Source: Setomelanomma holmii (lineage: Eukaryota; Ascomycota; Dothideomycetes; Pleosporales; Phaeosphaeriaceae). Taken from it: DNA of 64,000 nucleotides. Below the pieces are notes generated by a model. The model made no database searches. It saw only the letters and a list, made by a program, of their open reading frames with translations, and was not told the DNA's origin. The DNA lies in the NCBI GenBank assembly GCA_010015745.1, contig ML978250.1, forward strand, positions 62,001-126,000, read 5' to 3'. Both the position numbers and the translations under genes were made by a program. This document shows, one piece after another, positions 44,059 through 54,238 of this stretch; position 1 is the first letter of the stretch, and every line of letters starts with the position of its first letter.

Positions 44059-45730
44059 CTACTGCTTCTTTTTTCCCTTCTCCACCTTCCCCCTGACCTT
44101 ACCACCCCTCAAAAGCACCCAACACAATCCCAAAAACGCAACCACAACCGTTCCCACAGTCCCCATTTCCACCCACCCCGTCTTCCTCAAATCCAGAACT
44201 GGCACATCAATCCATTCCACTAGCTCCCCACCACTTGCCTTCGGCTCGACGTGCATGAATCTCGTCTTCGGTCCAAACAAAGCCTCATACCCCAAATGCA
44301 CCCGATCAAACGGATTCGCAGCCATCTTCACGCCTTCGTCTGCGCGACAGGCCCAGAATACTACGGGCCAGGGAACGGGAACGCGTGTGTGTGATGAATT
44401 GGAGGCGGGGAGATAGCGCAGGTGTAAGGGTATGCTGACGTTCCATTGCCCCTGCTGCGCAGTCTCAGGATCAGTTGGATGCGCGAGTTCAAAGAGCGCG
44501 GCACTGCCCCACTCCGGAACGACCCAGTCTGGCGCCTCGAGATCAGTGGCGCCGGCGAGACTGCGGAGACTGATGAGGTTTTTTGATGCGAGGAAGAGGG
44601 GGTCTGCGAATTGGTATTTGTCGATGAAGAGGTAACTGGGAAGGGTGAGATGGGTGTGCAGTTTGCAGGTTGGGTTTGGTGGGGTGAGATGTGGGGAGGG
44701 GAAGGAGATGATGAGGGTTGGGTGGAGGCCGGTGGGGTGGGAGAAGGTCGTTGTGTAGGTAAGGGGGTGGAGCTGGGGGGTTTGGGATGTTGAGGTGGTG
44801 GAGAGGAGAGGATAGTGGCGCGTTGGTGTTTGGAAGCGGGATGGTTCTGGGGGATAGGTTAATTGGTGGACTAGTAGCTGGAGAAGATAAGAAGGACATA
44901 CTTGGTGATGCGTCTTGTCCTAGGACTGTCAAGAAGCCGCCAAACTGAATATCCTCTGGATCAGGATTGGTCTCGTGAGTCAACACGCCAATCTCAATCG
45001 TCGCATCCTTCTCATTTCGATAAATCTTCTCATCCCAGCTGCCACCCTCGGGCGAAGATGGCCAGCCGACGTTGACCACAAGCGCACGCGTTATGGTGTC
45101 GTAGTCGACATCCATATAAGCAGCTGCTTTTGTACCCGTGAAGAGTATTTCACATGCAGCATCCCAGCCTTGACATACCAGATCACTAAGACTGTTTACC
45201 GTCTTACTAATCGAAGGAAGAAATGAGTAATATTGCGACGAGGCAGACATGCTGAAGCGCTCAGACAGAATTGGCATCTTGATGGAAGTTTCGTTGGAGG
45301 AACATTTCAGGTCCGGTTCGATGAGTGAGTGAAGCTGGGTGCAAAGTGTATCCTGGGATGTTGTCTTCAGGGGCGTGAAGAAGATGTGTAGGCCAGGCGA
45401 GACACGTGATGTGAATGGTGCTGTTGAAATATAGGCCGTGGACGAAGCCCAGCGGATGTGGAGTTCATGCCATTGTTGAAGAGCAGTACTGAGCTGTAAA
45501 TCTTTAGCGAAATTTGATTCAGACTCGTTCGTTCCTCTACATTACTCGAAAGCGATATGCAGACATACCTCTCTAGGCAGCTCGTATAGGCCAAACGTGA
45601 AGCGATGCTCCTTCGCTGCCCGCACGCCTTTCACTCCAAGCACATCCTGGTCGTAAGAGTTTGTGACGCTTAGTTGCTCGGGCGCGAAAGACTCTGGGTT
45701 CGTTACCACATATGTTATTCGTTGTTTCAT
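44059..45730 (-). CDS. PBN1: PBN1/PIG-X, accessory subunit of GPI mannosyltransferase I
   Basis: Exons 45730-45569, 45493-44902 and 44846-44059 give 513 aa. Pbn1 stabilises Gpi14, the ER enzyme that adds the first mannose to GPI anchor precursors, and faces the ER lumen. The start MKQRITYVVTNPESFAPEQL is typical of fungal Pbn1. Later: LQQWHELHIRWASS, SPGLHIFFTPLK, WDAACEILFTGTKAAAYMDV, and after intron 2 the conserved luminal block THLTLPSYLFIDKYQFADPL, FLASKNLISLRSLAGATDLE, APDWVVPEWGSAALFEL, WNVSIPLHLRYLPAS, PVPWPVVFWACRADEG. One TM helix near the C-terminus (GTVGTVVVAFLGLCWVLL) precedes a Lys-rich cytosolic tail ending in GKKKQ. The frame is clean. Confidence 0.9.
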
Positions 45731-45987
45731 GGTTGAGTGACCATTCACGTCCCGCGCGTGATGTTCATATGTATCAGGCTGCTAGGCCGAGTGTGGCGTA
45801 GCTTGTGGAGCGTTCCTGGCGAATGACGCAACGCGCGCTTTCACAAGCTGAGGTCTGGAATTGCAGCAGCCTTGAATGCGACATCTCTCCACCGTGTCCT
45901 TTCACGTGCATTGCCACCGATGGCCTTATAGCTGTAGCATTTGCCTAAGTTTCCAAACATAATTTCCACATCTTGAAGATAATCGAT
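45731..45987. promoter_or_regulatory. Divergent promoter between PBN1 and the SARAF-like gene
   Basis: 257 bp between two genes of ER membrane proteins transcribed away from each other. Shared regulation is possible but unproven. Confidence 0.5.
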
Positions 45988-47009
45988 ATGCGCCTCCTCA
46001 GCTTGCTCTGCCCCGCGCTTTTCGCCGCGAGTGGCGCGGAAGCACTTCGTTCAGGCGCGAAAGTAAAGCTCTCGAACGTTCAAAGCCTCACGTTGCGTAA
46101 GGACTTGCGGACATCCCACAGGCGCGTCGAGTCAATACCTCAGGTAAATAGTTCTGATACTACCCAATTCCCCAAGTCTGCGTCTAATACACTGTACAGC
46201 TCAAATGCATTGGTGGCAGCGGCCGCGGCTATTACGAAGTCGATGTTATGCGATGCAAGAACGCCGGCGCAGACTATGACGAGAACAACATCCAATGGAC
46301 CTGCACTGCCTCCCTCCCCGAAGAATTCAAGCTCGGCTCCACAGACGTCATCTGCGAGGGTTACGACTACCCAGAAGACCCATACATCCTAAAGGGCAGC
46401 TGCGGTGTCGAATACCGCCTCATCCTTACGGACAAGGGACACGAGAAGTACGGCAAAGGCAAAGGCGGACACTGGTGGGGCGGCGACGACGACGACACCG
46501 GTAGAGATGGCCCAAAGACGTTCGGCGAGAAGATCGTTGGGGCGATATTCTGGCTTGTTTTCATTGCCATCGCGGTCTGGATCGTCTATTCTGCCTTCAC
46601 CGGTTGGGCACAAGGACCTGCAGGCGGAATCGCAGGCGGCAACCGACCAGGCTGGGGCGGCGGCGGCGGTGGAGGTGGAGGATGGGGAGGCGGCGACGAT
46701 TCTCACGATGATCCTCCACCACCGTACTACGACTCGCGACCAAGCCCCAATAAGGGCTACGGCTCAACGCAGCAGGCTTGGCGCCCGGGATTCTGGTCTG
46801 GAGCCATGGGAGGTGCAGCGGCTGGCTGGGCTGCGAACCGTATGGCCAACAGGGGCAACCAGACCGGCAGTGGTAGTGGATGGGGAAATGGCGGTGGCTG
46901 GAATAATGGCGAGGGAAGTTCAGGCTCGAGATCAAATTCTGGCTCGGGGTCAAGCTTCTCGAGCACGAGGCATGAGAGCACAGGTTTTGGTTCTACTTCA
47001 AGGAGGTAG
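45988..47009 (+). CDS. SARAF-like ER membrane protein (store-operated calcium entry regulator family)
   Basis: Exons 45988-46143 and 46200-47009 give 321 aa. Signal peptide MRLLSLLCPALFAASGAEAL; luminal domain with the family pattern VKLSNVQSLTLRKDLRTSHR, LKCIGGSGRGYYEVDVMRCK, NIQWTCTASLPEEFKLGSTD, CEGYDYPEDPYILKGSCG, EYRLILTDKG; one TM helix (FGEKIVGAIFWLVFIAIAVW); then a cytosolic Gly/Trp/Pro-rich tail with GGGGGGGGGWGGGDDS and PPPPYYD. In animals SARAF limits calcium entry through STIM/Orai at the ER; fungi lack Orai, so the fungal role is unknown. Topology and Cys pattern match the family. The intron (gtaaat...tacag) falls at the junction QVESIPQ/LKCIGG region, restoring the conserved LKC. 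Confidence 0.88.
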
Positions 47010-47450
47010 ATGTCTGGATTGAGTCTCTTTGGTTAAGAATGATACCCCAACTATTTACATCAGAATATAAAGCCTATGTAGCACAATGGCGCACATGCCC
47101 ATCAGATGGCTATACACGAGGAACGCAAGACTGACGAAAGCAGGCACCGTCTCGTATACCACACATGATGGCAACGCAGTACCAAATACATCAAATCTTG
47201 TTGCAGTGAATGCAGAGAATCAAAAGGTAACCGCGCGAAGCAGTGAATCAAGTGTGTAACCGCGCAGGGCAGTAAATCTGAGTATCATCTGCTGTATTGT
47301 TCTGTGCTCTGTTCGTGGTGACCTCTTACCAGGCCATAAGCAGCGTCTGTTTACATGACGTATTTATAATCCAGTTCAGGCAAGAGGTGGTTGATAAGAT
47401 GAGGAAGCAGCATCAGACCACCAGCACGCGGCATACGTGATGCGCTCCTC
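47010..47450. other. Convergent intergenic region, no gene seen
   Basis: 441 bp between the SARAF-like gene and the BTB gene; shared 3' flanks. Confidence 0.5.
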
Positions 47451-49034
47451 TCATAAATCGTCACAAATCTCCCCCTCTTCAACCATCCACGGAATATCCC
47501 TCCTCTCAATCCTCGCACACATCAACCACCCCACCTCAACCCCCTTAATATCAACCATCCCTTCATTCCTACTAACCTCCTCCATCACACCCCTCGCATG
47601 CTCCTTCAACAGCCCTAAATCCTCCTCCAAACTGTCCACCGCACCCGGCATCACCCTGGTCATCAGTCGCCTCATCTCCTCGTATGGCATGTACTCCACC
47701 CCGCCCTTGCGAATCTTCCGGAACAATGTACCCCGCTTGAGTGGCTTTTTGCGATCGCAGTCCAGCGCGTGGAATTGTTGGGCTAGCGTGTCGCGGAAAG
47801 TTTGCACGATGAACCATGTATCGAACTGGCTGTTTACGTGCGCTTGCACCGGGCCCGTGGGGACGGTGATAGTCAGCGTGAGTAAGTCGCGTTCTGCTTC
47901 CAAGCACGTTTTGTCCAGTTCCTCTGCTTTTGTGTTTACGAGGTCCATGATGAAGGCGGGTAGCACGGAGCGCTTGGTAGGCCAGGGCCAGCATGGATAA
48001 GCGCCGATGATGTAGATCTGGGATCCGGTGTAGATGCTTGAGTTTTGGAGAGAGAAGGAGAGAAGGAGGAAGCGTGCGGGGTCGCGGGATATGACGTTGT
48101 AGAGGGCGTGGCGGTGGGATTGGAGGGCGGTGCTGATGGAGGCTGAGAGGAGGGAGGTGCAGTTCAGGGCATCGGCGACTTTGAGGAGTTGTTCGGAGGT
48201 GGAGAGGGTGGTGGCGATGTTTTCTGCGGGTATGCGTGGTGGTAGGTTATAGAAGGACGCGAAGACTTGGTCCCAGAGATCGATGGCTGAGGTATAATTG
48301 GCATCGCTTGAGAGATTGGCAGTGGTCGTTATGGACGCTGGTGGGGACGGAGTGTCTGCGGATTCGAGGGCGTCGTCGACTTCTTCGACCGTGATGCTTG
48401 GGACATCTCATGTTTGATCCTTGCCTTCGAGGTCACCCAAAGGCCGGGTCCGTTGCAGTACCGATATGATATTGCCATCATGTTCTTCGAGAAGGAAGAA
48501 GAGCCATCCATGGAACAAGCTACCCTTTTCTGGAGAAACATGCATGACCTGGCGAAACCATGGAGAATGGCGCTGAAGGATGGAACTATGAAGTTGCCAT
48601 TTCCGCGGTGGCTTGACAAGGTCGCACTGGATGACCACATTGCCGGTATGAAAACTGGGAAACGACTCGATTGAACGGTGCTGTGCTGGATCCACGGAAG
48701 CAAAGTCCTGAATGTCTCCAGCGTTGCTTGAGGCGTCCTACAGAAGTTAAAAAATGCTCTGATATGAGACAAGACCACCTACTGTTGTGCCATGACTCGA
48801 TGATTCCGTCGACGTTGACGGAGTGGCAAGTCCCCAATCCAACATGATCGCACATGTGGTGATTGGAGGTAGTCTATGCCCGCGATCTTCATGCCTGCTC
48901 GAATTTCGGCGTTGCGCAGGTGAGAGTATATGCTCGCTTTCGTCCTGTTCAGTGTTTGAGCCGATTGTGGACTCCTGCGAAACACTTCTGGAGGAAGCCG
49001 AGCCCAAGCTCAGCGGTGTCGTGCTTGAACCCAT
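47451..49034 (-). pseudogene. BTB/POZ-domain protein of a fungal family, with one in-frame TGA
   Basis: Exon 1 49034-48783 (84 codons, Ser-rich) and exon 2 48737-47451 (429 codons) are joined by a 45-bp intron (gtaggt...tgtag); together 513 codons in one frame. The BTB-like domain reads FHTGNVVIQCDLVKPPRKWQ, LHSSILQRHSPWFRQVMHV; the second half has VFASFYNLPPRIPAENIATT, SEQLLKVADALNCTSLL, PARFLLLSFSLQNSSIYTGS, AQQFHALDCDRKKPLKRGTL and ends GWLMCARIERRDIPWMVEE, all typical of this fungal BTB family. BTB domains mediate dimerisation and Cul3 binding, but this family's role is unknown. One TGA at 48410-48408 lies between the two halves (GKDQT, stop, DVPSITVEEVDDAL) with no frame change. Otherwise intact, so loss would be recent, or the stop is a sequencing difference. 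Confidence 0.7.
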
Positions 49035-50482
49035 GCTGGTTGAAGTTTTCGTGTTTCGGTTGAAGGTACTGTCTAACGAAGCAGTGGAAGCTCGACGTTT
49101 GCGAGGTGCCGCCCGTGATCGAGAGGGTTCGCGCTTCGTCGTTGCAGTACCAGAGCTGAGATAAGTGAAGGGATAGTATTGGTATCTCTGTATAACATCC
49201 AGTGCTTACAGCATGGCTTTGTCGTGCGAGTCTCGCAATGAGAGTTCTGTGTAGAGAATAGAAGAAAGACTGATGATAGCTGATTCAGGGAACGAGAAGT
49301 CGTACGAGAGCAGAAAGCCAGAGGACTGAGGTAAAGTCATTACTGAACACACAATGCCAGCAGACCGCCCTGGTCAATGAAATCACGGCACGCGAGGTAT
49401 GCATATCTTCCACTGGAGAAGTCGAGGAACCTGAGGGTATGGTAAGTCATTTCTTGCGTCTCTTTACCCAGTGTTCTGGACTTTGCGGGTTTTGGCCTTG
49501 TATGCAGTGCACAGAAAGTCGCTATGCAAGTCCTGGTTGCAATTCATCTCCAGCCAGAGTGCAAGCTCTGCCCAGGGCTCAGGTGTCCTCAGGCTGGTCT
49601 TTTGTGCCGTAGTAACATTCGCATTGAAGGATTCCTCTCATTCCGTCGTCCGTGAGCGCTTCAAATACTGGCATGCTTTGGTAGACTTTCTCTGTCATTC
49701 TTATAGAGAATCTAAAAAGCTGATCGCCCGACTCGCAGACAATCGCTAGGCGGAATGGGCAAGTTTAAGCGATCGTGTACGGTACACGGTTTCAGCCGGG
49801 CAAACGATCGCGATCGCAACAAGCATGGCCTTGATTCGGCAACCATGTCTTACGGTAGCTGTCTTGTTTTTCGTGGCCTAATCCAGACGCCTGCATGTAC
49901 CTGCGCAATGCCGACGCAGGCATATAACCAGAGGTCCAGACCGAGGGTCGAAACGTCGGCGGCGGGGCTCCAAGTTGCACGTTCGTACGCAGCCGAAAGC
50001 GCTAAAAGGAATGGTTGTCGAGTGTCGAGGATCTTGTCATGACGCGAAAGGAGTGCGAAGACATTCCTCCTATGATCGAAACCTTTCGCTCAATGTTGGC
50101 ACGAGACGAAACAAGAATGAAAATCATCGACAATGACTAGCGAATTTGAGATGGAGGAACTGTTACAATATAAGGAGGCAGCGTGTGAATGCTACATGGA
50201 TGTCATGGACAATGCAGCTGGGTTGCAGCCACCACATTTCGCCAACGATTGTAGCAGTGACGTCATCGGGCTGATTCGCGCAAATTGATTCCGCGGGTGT
50301 CACAGAATTGTCTGCGAGTGAGAAGGCCCAAAAGAGGTTGCGACACTCAAAAGCTTGATGGACCCCGGCTGCTCAGCCTCCGAAGACATGCACACCTCGT
50401 ACGATTTTATATCCACCGCACTAACACCAGCTGTAAGTCTCGACACGGCTAGCCGCTATTGACGCGCCGTTGCAGCGGAGCG
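49035..50482. promoter_or_regulatory. Long divergent region upstream of the histidine kinase
   Basis: About 1.45 kb between divergent starts. A likely 5' UTR intron (gtaagt at 50433, tgcag ending 50475) lies just before the kinase ATG. An upstream ATG at 50358 opens a short frame that does not join the kinase frame, so it may be a regulatory uORF. No other gene supported. Confidence 0.45.
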
Positions 50483-52540
50483 ATGGCCGCATACTTGCAA
50501 TCGATTCTATCCAAACCAGCTCTTCCCGATGTCATCGATCTGCCATCGCCGCCGACATCAAACGACGTTGACGATTCTAGCAGCCTTGCGAGTGACTTGC
50601 TGCGATATACACCGGTTCCCATATTGATACTGGACGCAACGCTGTCGATCCGACAAGTTTCAGACAGCTATTTGGCAGTTTCAGGCACAAGCGACCGAGA
50701 AAATCTTATCGGGCGGCATGCGTATGACGTTTTCGAGCAGGTGGTAAACTTTTCCGCACACGCATCGGCCCTCAACGTTCTGCGACTTTCGCAAGACACT
50801 GGAGGCATACAACGAACTAAACATTTGACCGAGGCTGGGAGCGCTTGGACCGTACGCGCTGTTCCAATCATCCGCCATGCTAAGCTCCGCTACATCCAAA
50901 TGGAGTTCCTTGACACGACCGAAGAGCATAAGAGACAGCTCGAGATAGAAGAGCGTCTATACGTAAACGAGACGTTCCGGATATTGGTAGAAACAGTGAA
51001 GGACTATGCCATCTTCATGTTGGATCCAAATGGCAATGTCGCGACCTGGAATGCTGGCGCTCAGGCCTTCAAAGGCTACAAGCCTAGTGAAATCATCGGC
51101 AAGCACTTTTCTAATTTCTATGGTCTTGAGGATCGTGCATCTGGCAAACCGGAAAGAGAGCTACGGGACGCGCTTCGAGATGGTCGATGCGAAGACGAGG
51201 GCTGGCGGTATCGATCAGACGGGTCGCGATTCTGGGCAAACGTGGTCATTACGCCTGTCTACAAGAGCGATAAACTGCTAGGGTATTCGAAAGTCACCCG
51301 GGACTTGACCGAGAGGCGAAAGGCGGAGAAAAAATTGATATCCGCATACGAGGAAGCATCGAAACTGAAATCCGAATTTCTGGCCAACATGAGTCACGAA
51401 ATTCGCACGCCCATGCATGGTATGCTATCAGCATTGACGCTCCTACTTGACACCCGGCTCGACGACAATCAACTCGACCTCGCCCATGTCATCCAGGAAT
51501 CAGGCGATGTCTTACTTCAAGTCATCAACGATATTCTAGATTACAGTAAACTCGCATCCGGCAGCTTCTCCATCAACCAAGACATTATTAGCGTCACAGA
51601 CATCATCCAGTCCGTCTTCCGCGCGCATCTAAGATGCTACAAGCCTGGCGTCAATTTGGAAATCGACCTTGACCCACAGCTGCCCAAGTCAGCTGAAGGA
51701 GATAGTCTTCGATACCGCCAGATCATCCAGAACTTTCTCAGCAATGCTACCAAGTTTACTGAGCAAGGGTACGTCCGTATCCTCGCACAAGTACAAGAGC
51801 AGGACGAAGACTACTTTACTATTCTGACGGAGGTGATTGACACGGGCATTGGCATACCAGTTGAATCCGTACAAGGGCTCTTCACCCCCTTTACACAATT
51901 CGACAACTCGGCGACTAAGCGCTACAAGGGAACTGGCTTAGGCCTCAGTATCTGCAAGAGCCTCGCACAGCTGATGGGAGGCGAGATTGGCTACTTTCCG
52001 AATCCTGAAGGTCGAGGGAGTGTCTTCTGGTTTACTGCCAAGCTCAAGAAGAACAAACAGGCGAAAGATGTCGAGCTGTTATCTGAGAATGTGGAAGCTT
52101 TCAAGGTCTCCTCACCACTACCCAGCAGTCCCAAGGACGAGCTGAGAAAATTAGCTGCCGGCAAGCGACTACTACTGGCCGAAGACAATGCGATCAACCG
52201 CAAAGTCATGCTGCAGATGCTTGCAGGACTTGGCTTCGAGAACATGGAAGTTGCACCCGATGGCAAAGAAGCTGTGGCCAAGGTGACCAGCAGTCCCTCA
52301 CCTTTCAACTTGATCCTCATGGATGTCAACATGCCCATCCAGGACGGGGTTTCGGCAACCAAAGAGCTTCGAGCAATGGGCTCGAAAGTCCCGATCGTAG
52401 CAATGACCGCAAATGCGCTGAAGGGCCAGGCTGAAACATACATTGCCAAAGGCATGGATGGCTACATAGCGAAGCCTGTTGATCGCAATCTTCTAGTCAA
52501 ACTTCTCCTCAAATGTCTCAAGCAAGAGGGCGATGGTTGA
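50483..52540 (+). CDS. Hybrid histidine kinase with two PAS domains and a receiver
   Basis: Intronless, 685 aa. Cytosolic sensor of the fungal multistep phosphorelay: autophosphorylation on His, transfer to the receiver Asp, then to an HPt protein of the Ypd1 type. Order: PAS 1 (about 45-150, PVPILILDATLSIRQVSDSY), PAS 2 (about 165-285, YAIFMLDPNGNVATWNAGAQ, GYKPSEIIGKHFSNFY, SKVTRDLTERR), HisKA with FLANMSHEIRTPMHGM (His near residue 305), HATPase with QIIQNFLSNATKFTEQG, VIDTGIGIP, FTPFTQFD and GTGLGLSICK, and receiver with LLAEDNAINRKVM, LILMDVNMPIQDG (acceptor Asp near 614), IVAMTAN and YIAKPV. All catalytic boxes are intact. There is no TM helix, so the input is intracellular; PAS 2 resembles light/redox-type PAS sequences, but the ligand is unknown. 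The start at 50483 is the first ATG of the frame. Confidence 0.93.
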   Translation: MAAYLQSILSKPALPDVIDLPSPPTSNDVDDSSSLASDLLRYTPVPILILDATLSIRQVSDSYLAVSGTSDRENLIGRHAYDVFEQVVNFSAHASALNVLRLSQDTGGIQRTKHLTEAGSAWTVRAVPIIRHAKLRYIQMEFLDTTEEHKRQLEIEERLYVNETFRILVETVKDYAIFMLDPNGNVATWNAGAQAFKGYKPSEIIGKHFSNFYGLEDRASGKPERELRDALRDGRCEDEGWRYRSDGSRFWANVVITPVYKSDKLLGYSKVTRDLTERRKAEKKLISAYEEASKLKSEFLANMSHEIRTPMHGMLSALTLLLDTRLDDNQLDLAHVIQESGDVLLQVINDILDYSKLASGSFSINQDIISVTDIIQSVFRAHLRCYKPGVNLEIDLDPQLPKSAEGDSLRYRQIIQNFLSNATKFTEQGYVRILAQVQEQDEDYFTILTEVIDTGIGIPVESVQGLFTPFTQFDNSATKRYKGTGLGLSICKSLAQLMGGEIGYFPNPEGRGSVFWFTAKLKKNKQAKDVELLSENVEAFKVSSPLPSSPKDELRKLAAGKRLLLAEDNAINRKVMLQMLAGLGFENMEVAPDGKEAVAKVTSSPSPFNLILMDVNMPIQDGVSATKELRAMGSKVPIVAMTANALKGQAETYIAKGMDGYIAKPVDRNLLVKLLLKCLKQEGDG

Positions 52541-53052
52541 GCATGCCGACTTTGGTCATCGGCCGGACAGCTGAGAAGACGAGCTGATCAATAAACCTGA
52601 AAGCTACCAGGGCACTTCCGTGCTTTGAAAGCATGGCCGTTGGGACACTTTCGCGCTATGGCACATCAAGAAGGAAGAGCAAGCCACGGGAGCGCAGCAT
52701 ATGACCAACGGAGAATTGGTGAGCGTCTGCCTGATATTAGAGTGAGGGGATGAGGTAGTGGCGGTGTTTTCAACGAAGAGCTGTGTTCAGCACAACACGC
52801 CCGGCCCTCAGCGCGCTTACCGATCTGGGCGAGTAGCATAATACAAGGCGGCAGTATATGGTAGATAAATCAAAAGTCAGGATAAGCCCTCCCAGGTACT
52901 ACTGAACGAGAACTTGGCAGTAAGCACAATGAATTAAATAGACACTAGCACGAGCGCCGCGATTGGTCGGGTCGGTCAGGGTCCAAAATGACGTCGGTGC
53001 TTGGCGGGACAAAAAGTTCTGGGCTCGAGACTCAGGAATCTCAACATTCACG
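52541..53052. promoter_or_regulatory. Intergenic between the kinase and hydrolase genes
   Basis: 512 bp, no gene seen; holds the kinase 3' UTR and hydrolase promoter. Confidence 0.45.
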
Positions 53053-54107
53053 ATGCGCTCAATATCGCGGAGCATACCGCGCCTATACGCGATATTCTTG
53101 CATCCGAAGCATGCTCCGACGTTGCAGTTCTGCAATGTGATGGCACAGCCCGCCTGGGCGCGTTGTTTCCACGCGTCCGCGAGCGTGAACATTGTTGATC
53201 TTGCTTATACACTTCATGACAACAAGGGTAGCGTCAAAGGAGACCCAATCGTGATCGTACATGGCCTTTTTGGCAGCAAGAAGAACAACCGCAGTGTCAG
53301 CAAGTATGAAATCCTCTGAACTAGAGTATTGGACATCAACGCTAAAGGCACATTTATAGTGCACTCGCACGCGCACTCGACCGTCCCGTCTACGCTATCG
53401 ACACACGAAACCACGGCGATTCCCCGCACAACAAAGTCCACAACTACAGCGCACTGGCCGATGATATTGAAGCTTTTCTCAAGAAGCACGCCCTGAAAAA
53501 CTCGACACTCATCGGCCACTCCATGGGCGCAAAGACTGTCATGACTCTTGCTCTGCGCAACCCCGACTCCTGCGCCAACATTATCCCCGTAGACAATGCA
53601 CCTGTAGACGCCGCGCTGTCCAGCGACTTCCCCAAGTACGCCGAGGGCATGCAACGTGTTGAAGCGGCGAAGCCAAAGAGCCAGAAAGAAGCAGACGCAA
53701 TATTGCAACCATATGCCAAAGACCTGCCCGTCCGGCAATTCCTGCTCACAAACCTCGTCCGGCCTGGGCCTTCAGAACCGCTGAAGTTCCGCATCCCAGT
53801 CAAGATATTGACGGATGCGCTGGACAACATGTCAGATTTTCCGTTCAATGACCCTGATCAGACGCGCTTTGGGAAGCGAGCGCTGTTTATAAGAGGAAAG
53901 AAGAGCCACTATGTAAGCGATGAGACGTTGCCGATTATTGGCCGCTTCTTTCCGAGGTTTGAGGTTGTGGACATTGATGCTGGGCATTGGGTTATCAGTG
54001 AGAAGCCGGAGGAGTTCATAAAGGGTACGTCTTCTTGTTGTGAGGCAGTTGTGTTGTGCTAACACTATACAGCTGTCGTGGACTTTCTGCAGGAGAAGGA
54101 CGAGTGA
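53053..54107 (+). CDS. Mitochondrial alpha/beta hydrolase, ABHD11/Imo32 type
   Basis: Exons 53053-53303, 53360-54024 and 54073-54107 give 316 aa. The Arg/Ser-rich N-terminus (MRSISRSIPRLYAIFLHPK) looks like a mitochondrial presequence. Fold marks: DLAYTLHDNKGSVKGDPIVI, VHGLFGSKKNNRSV (oxyanion loop), VYAIDTRNHGDSPH, nucleophile elbow LIGHSMGAKTVMTLAL (Ser), NIIPVDNAPVDA, and VDIDAGHWVISEKPEEFIKA (catalytic His). This matches budding yeast YGR031W (IMO32) and human ABHD11, a mitochondrial hydrolase linked to lipoylation of 2-oxoglutarate dehydrogenase in mammals; the substrate in fungi is unknown. The last exon is very short (35 bp: VVDFLQEKDE). The frame is clean. Confidence 0.9.
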
Positions 54108-54238
54108 GGGTCGGTCACGTCGCGACATGCGACGCTTCAAGGGCCTGGTACGGGATTTTAAGTTAAGAATAATGGAAGGTCAACATTGACAGGCACTTAG
54201 TGGTCGTAAAGTCATAAGATTCGTCCTATCCATCAAGA

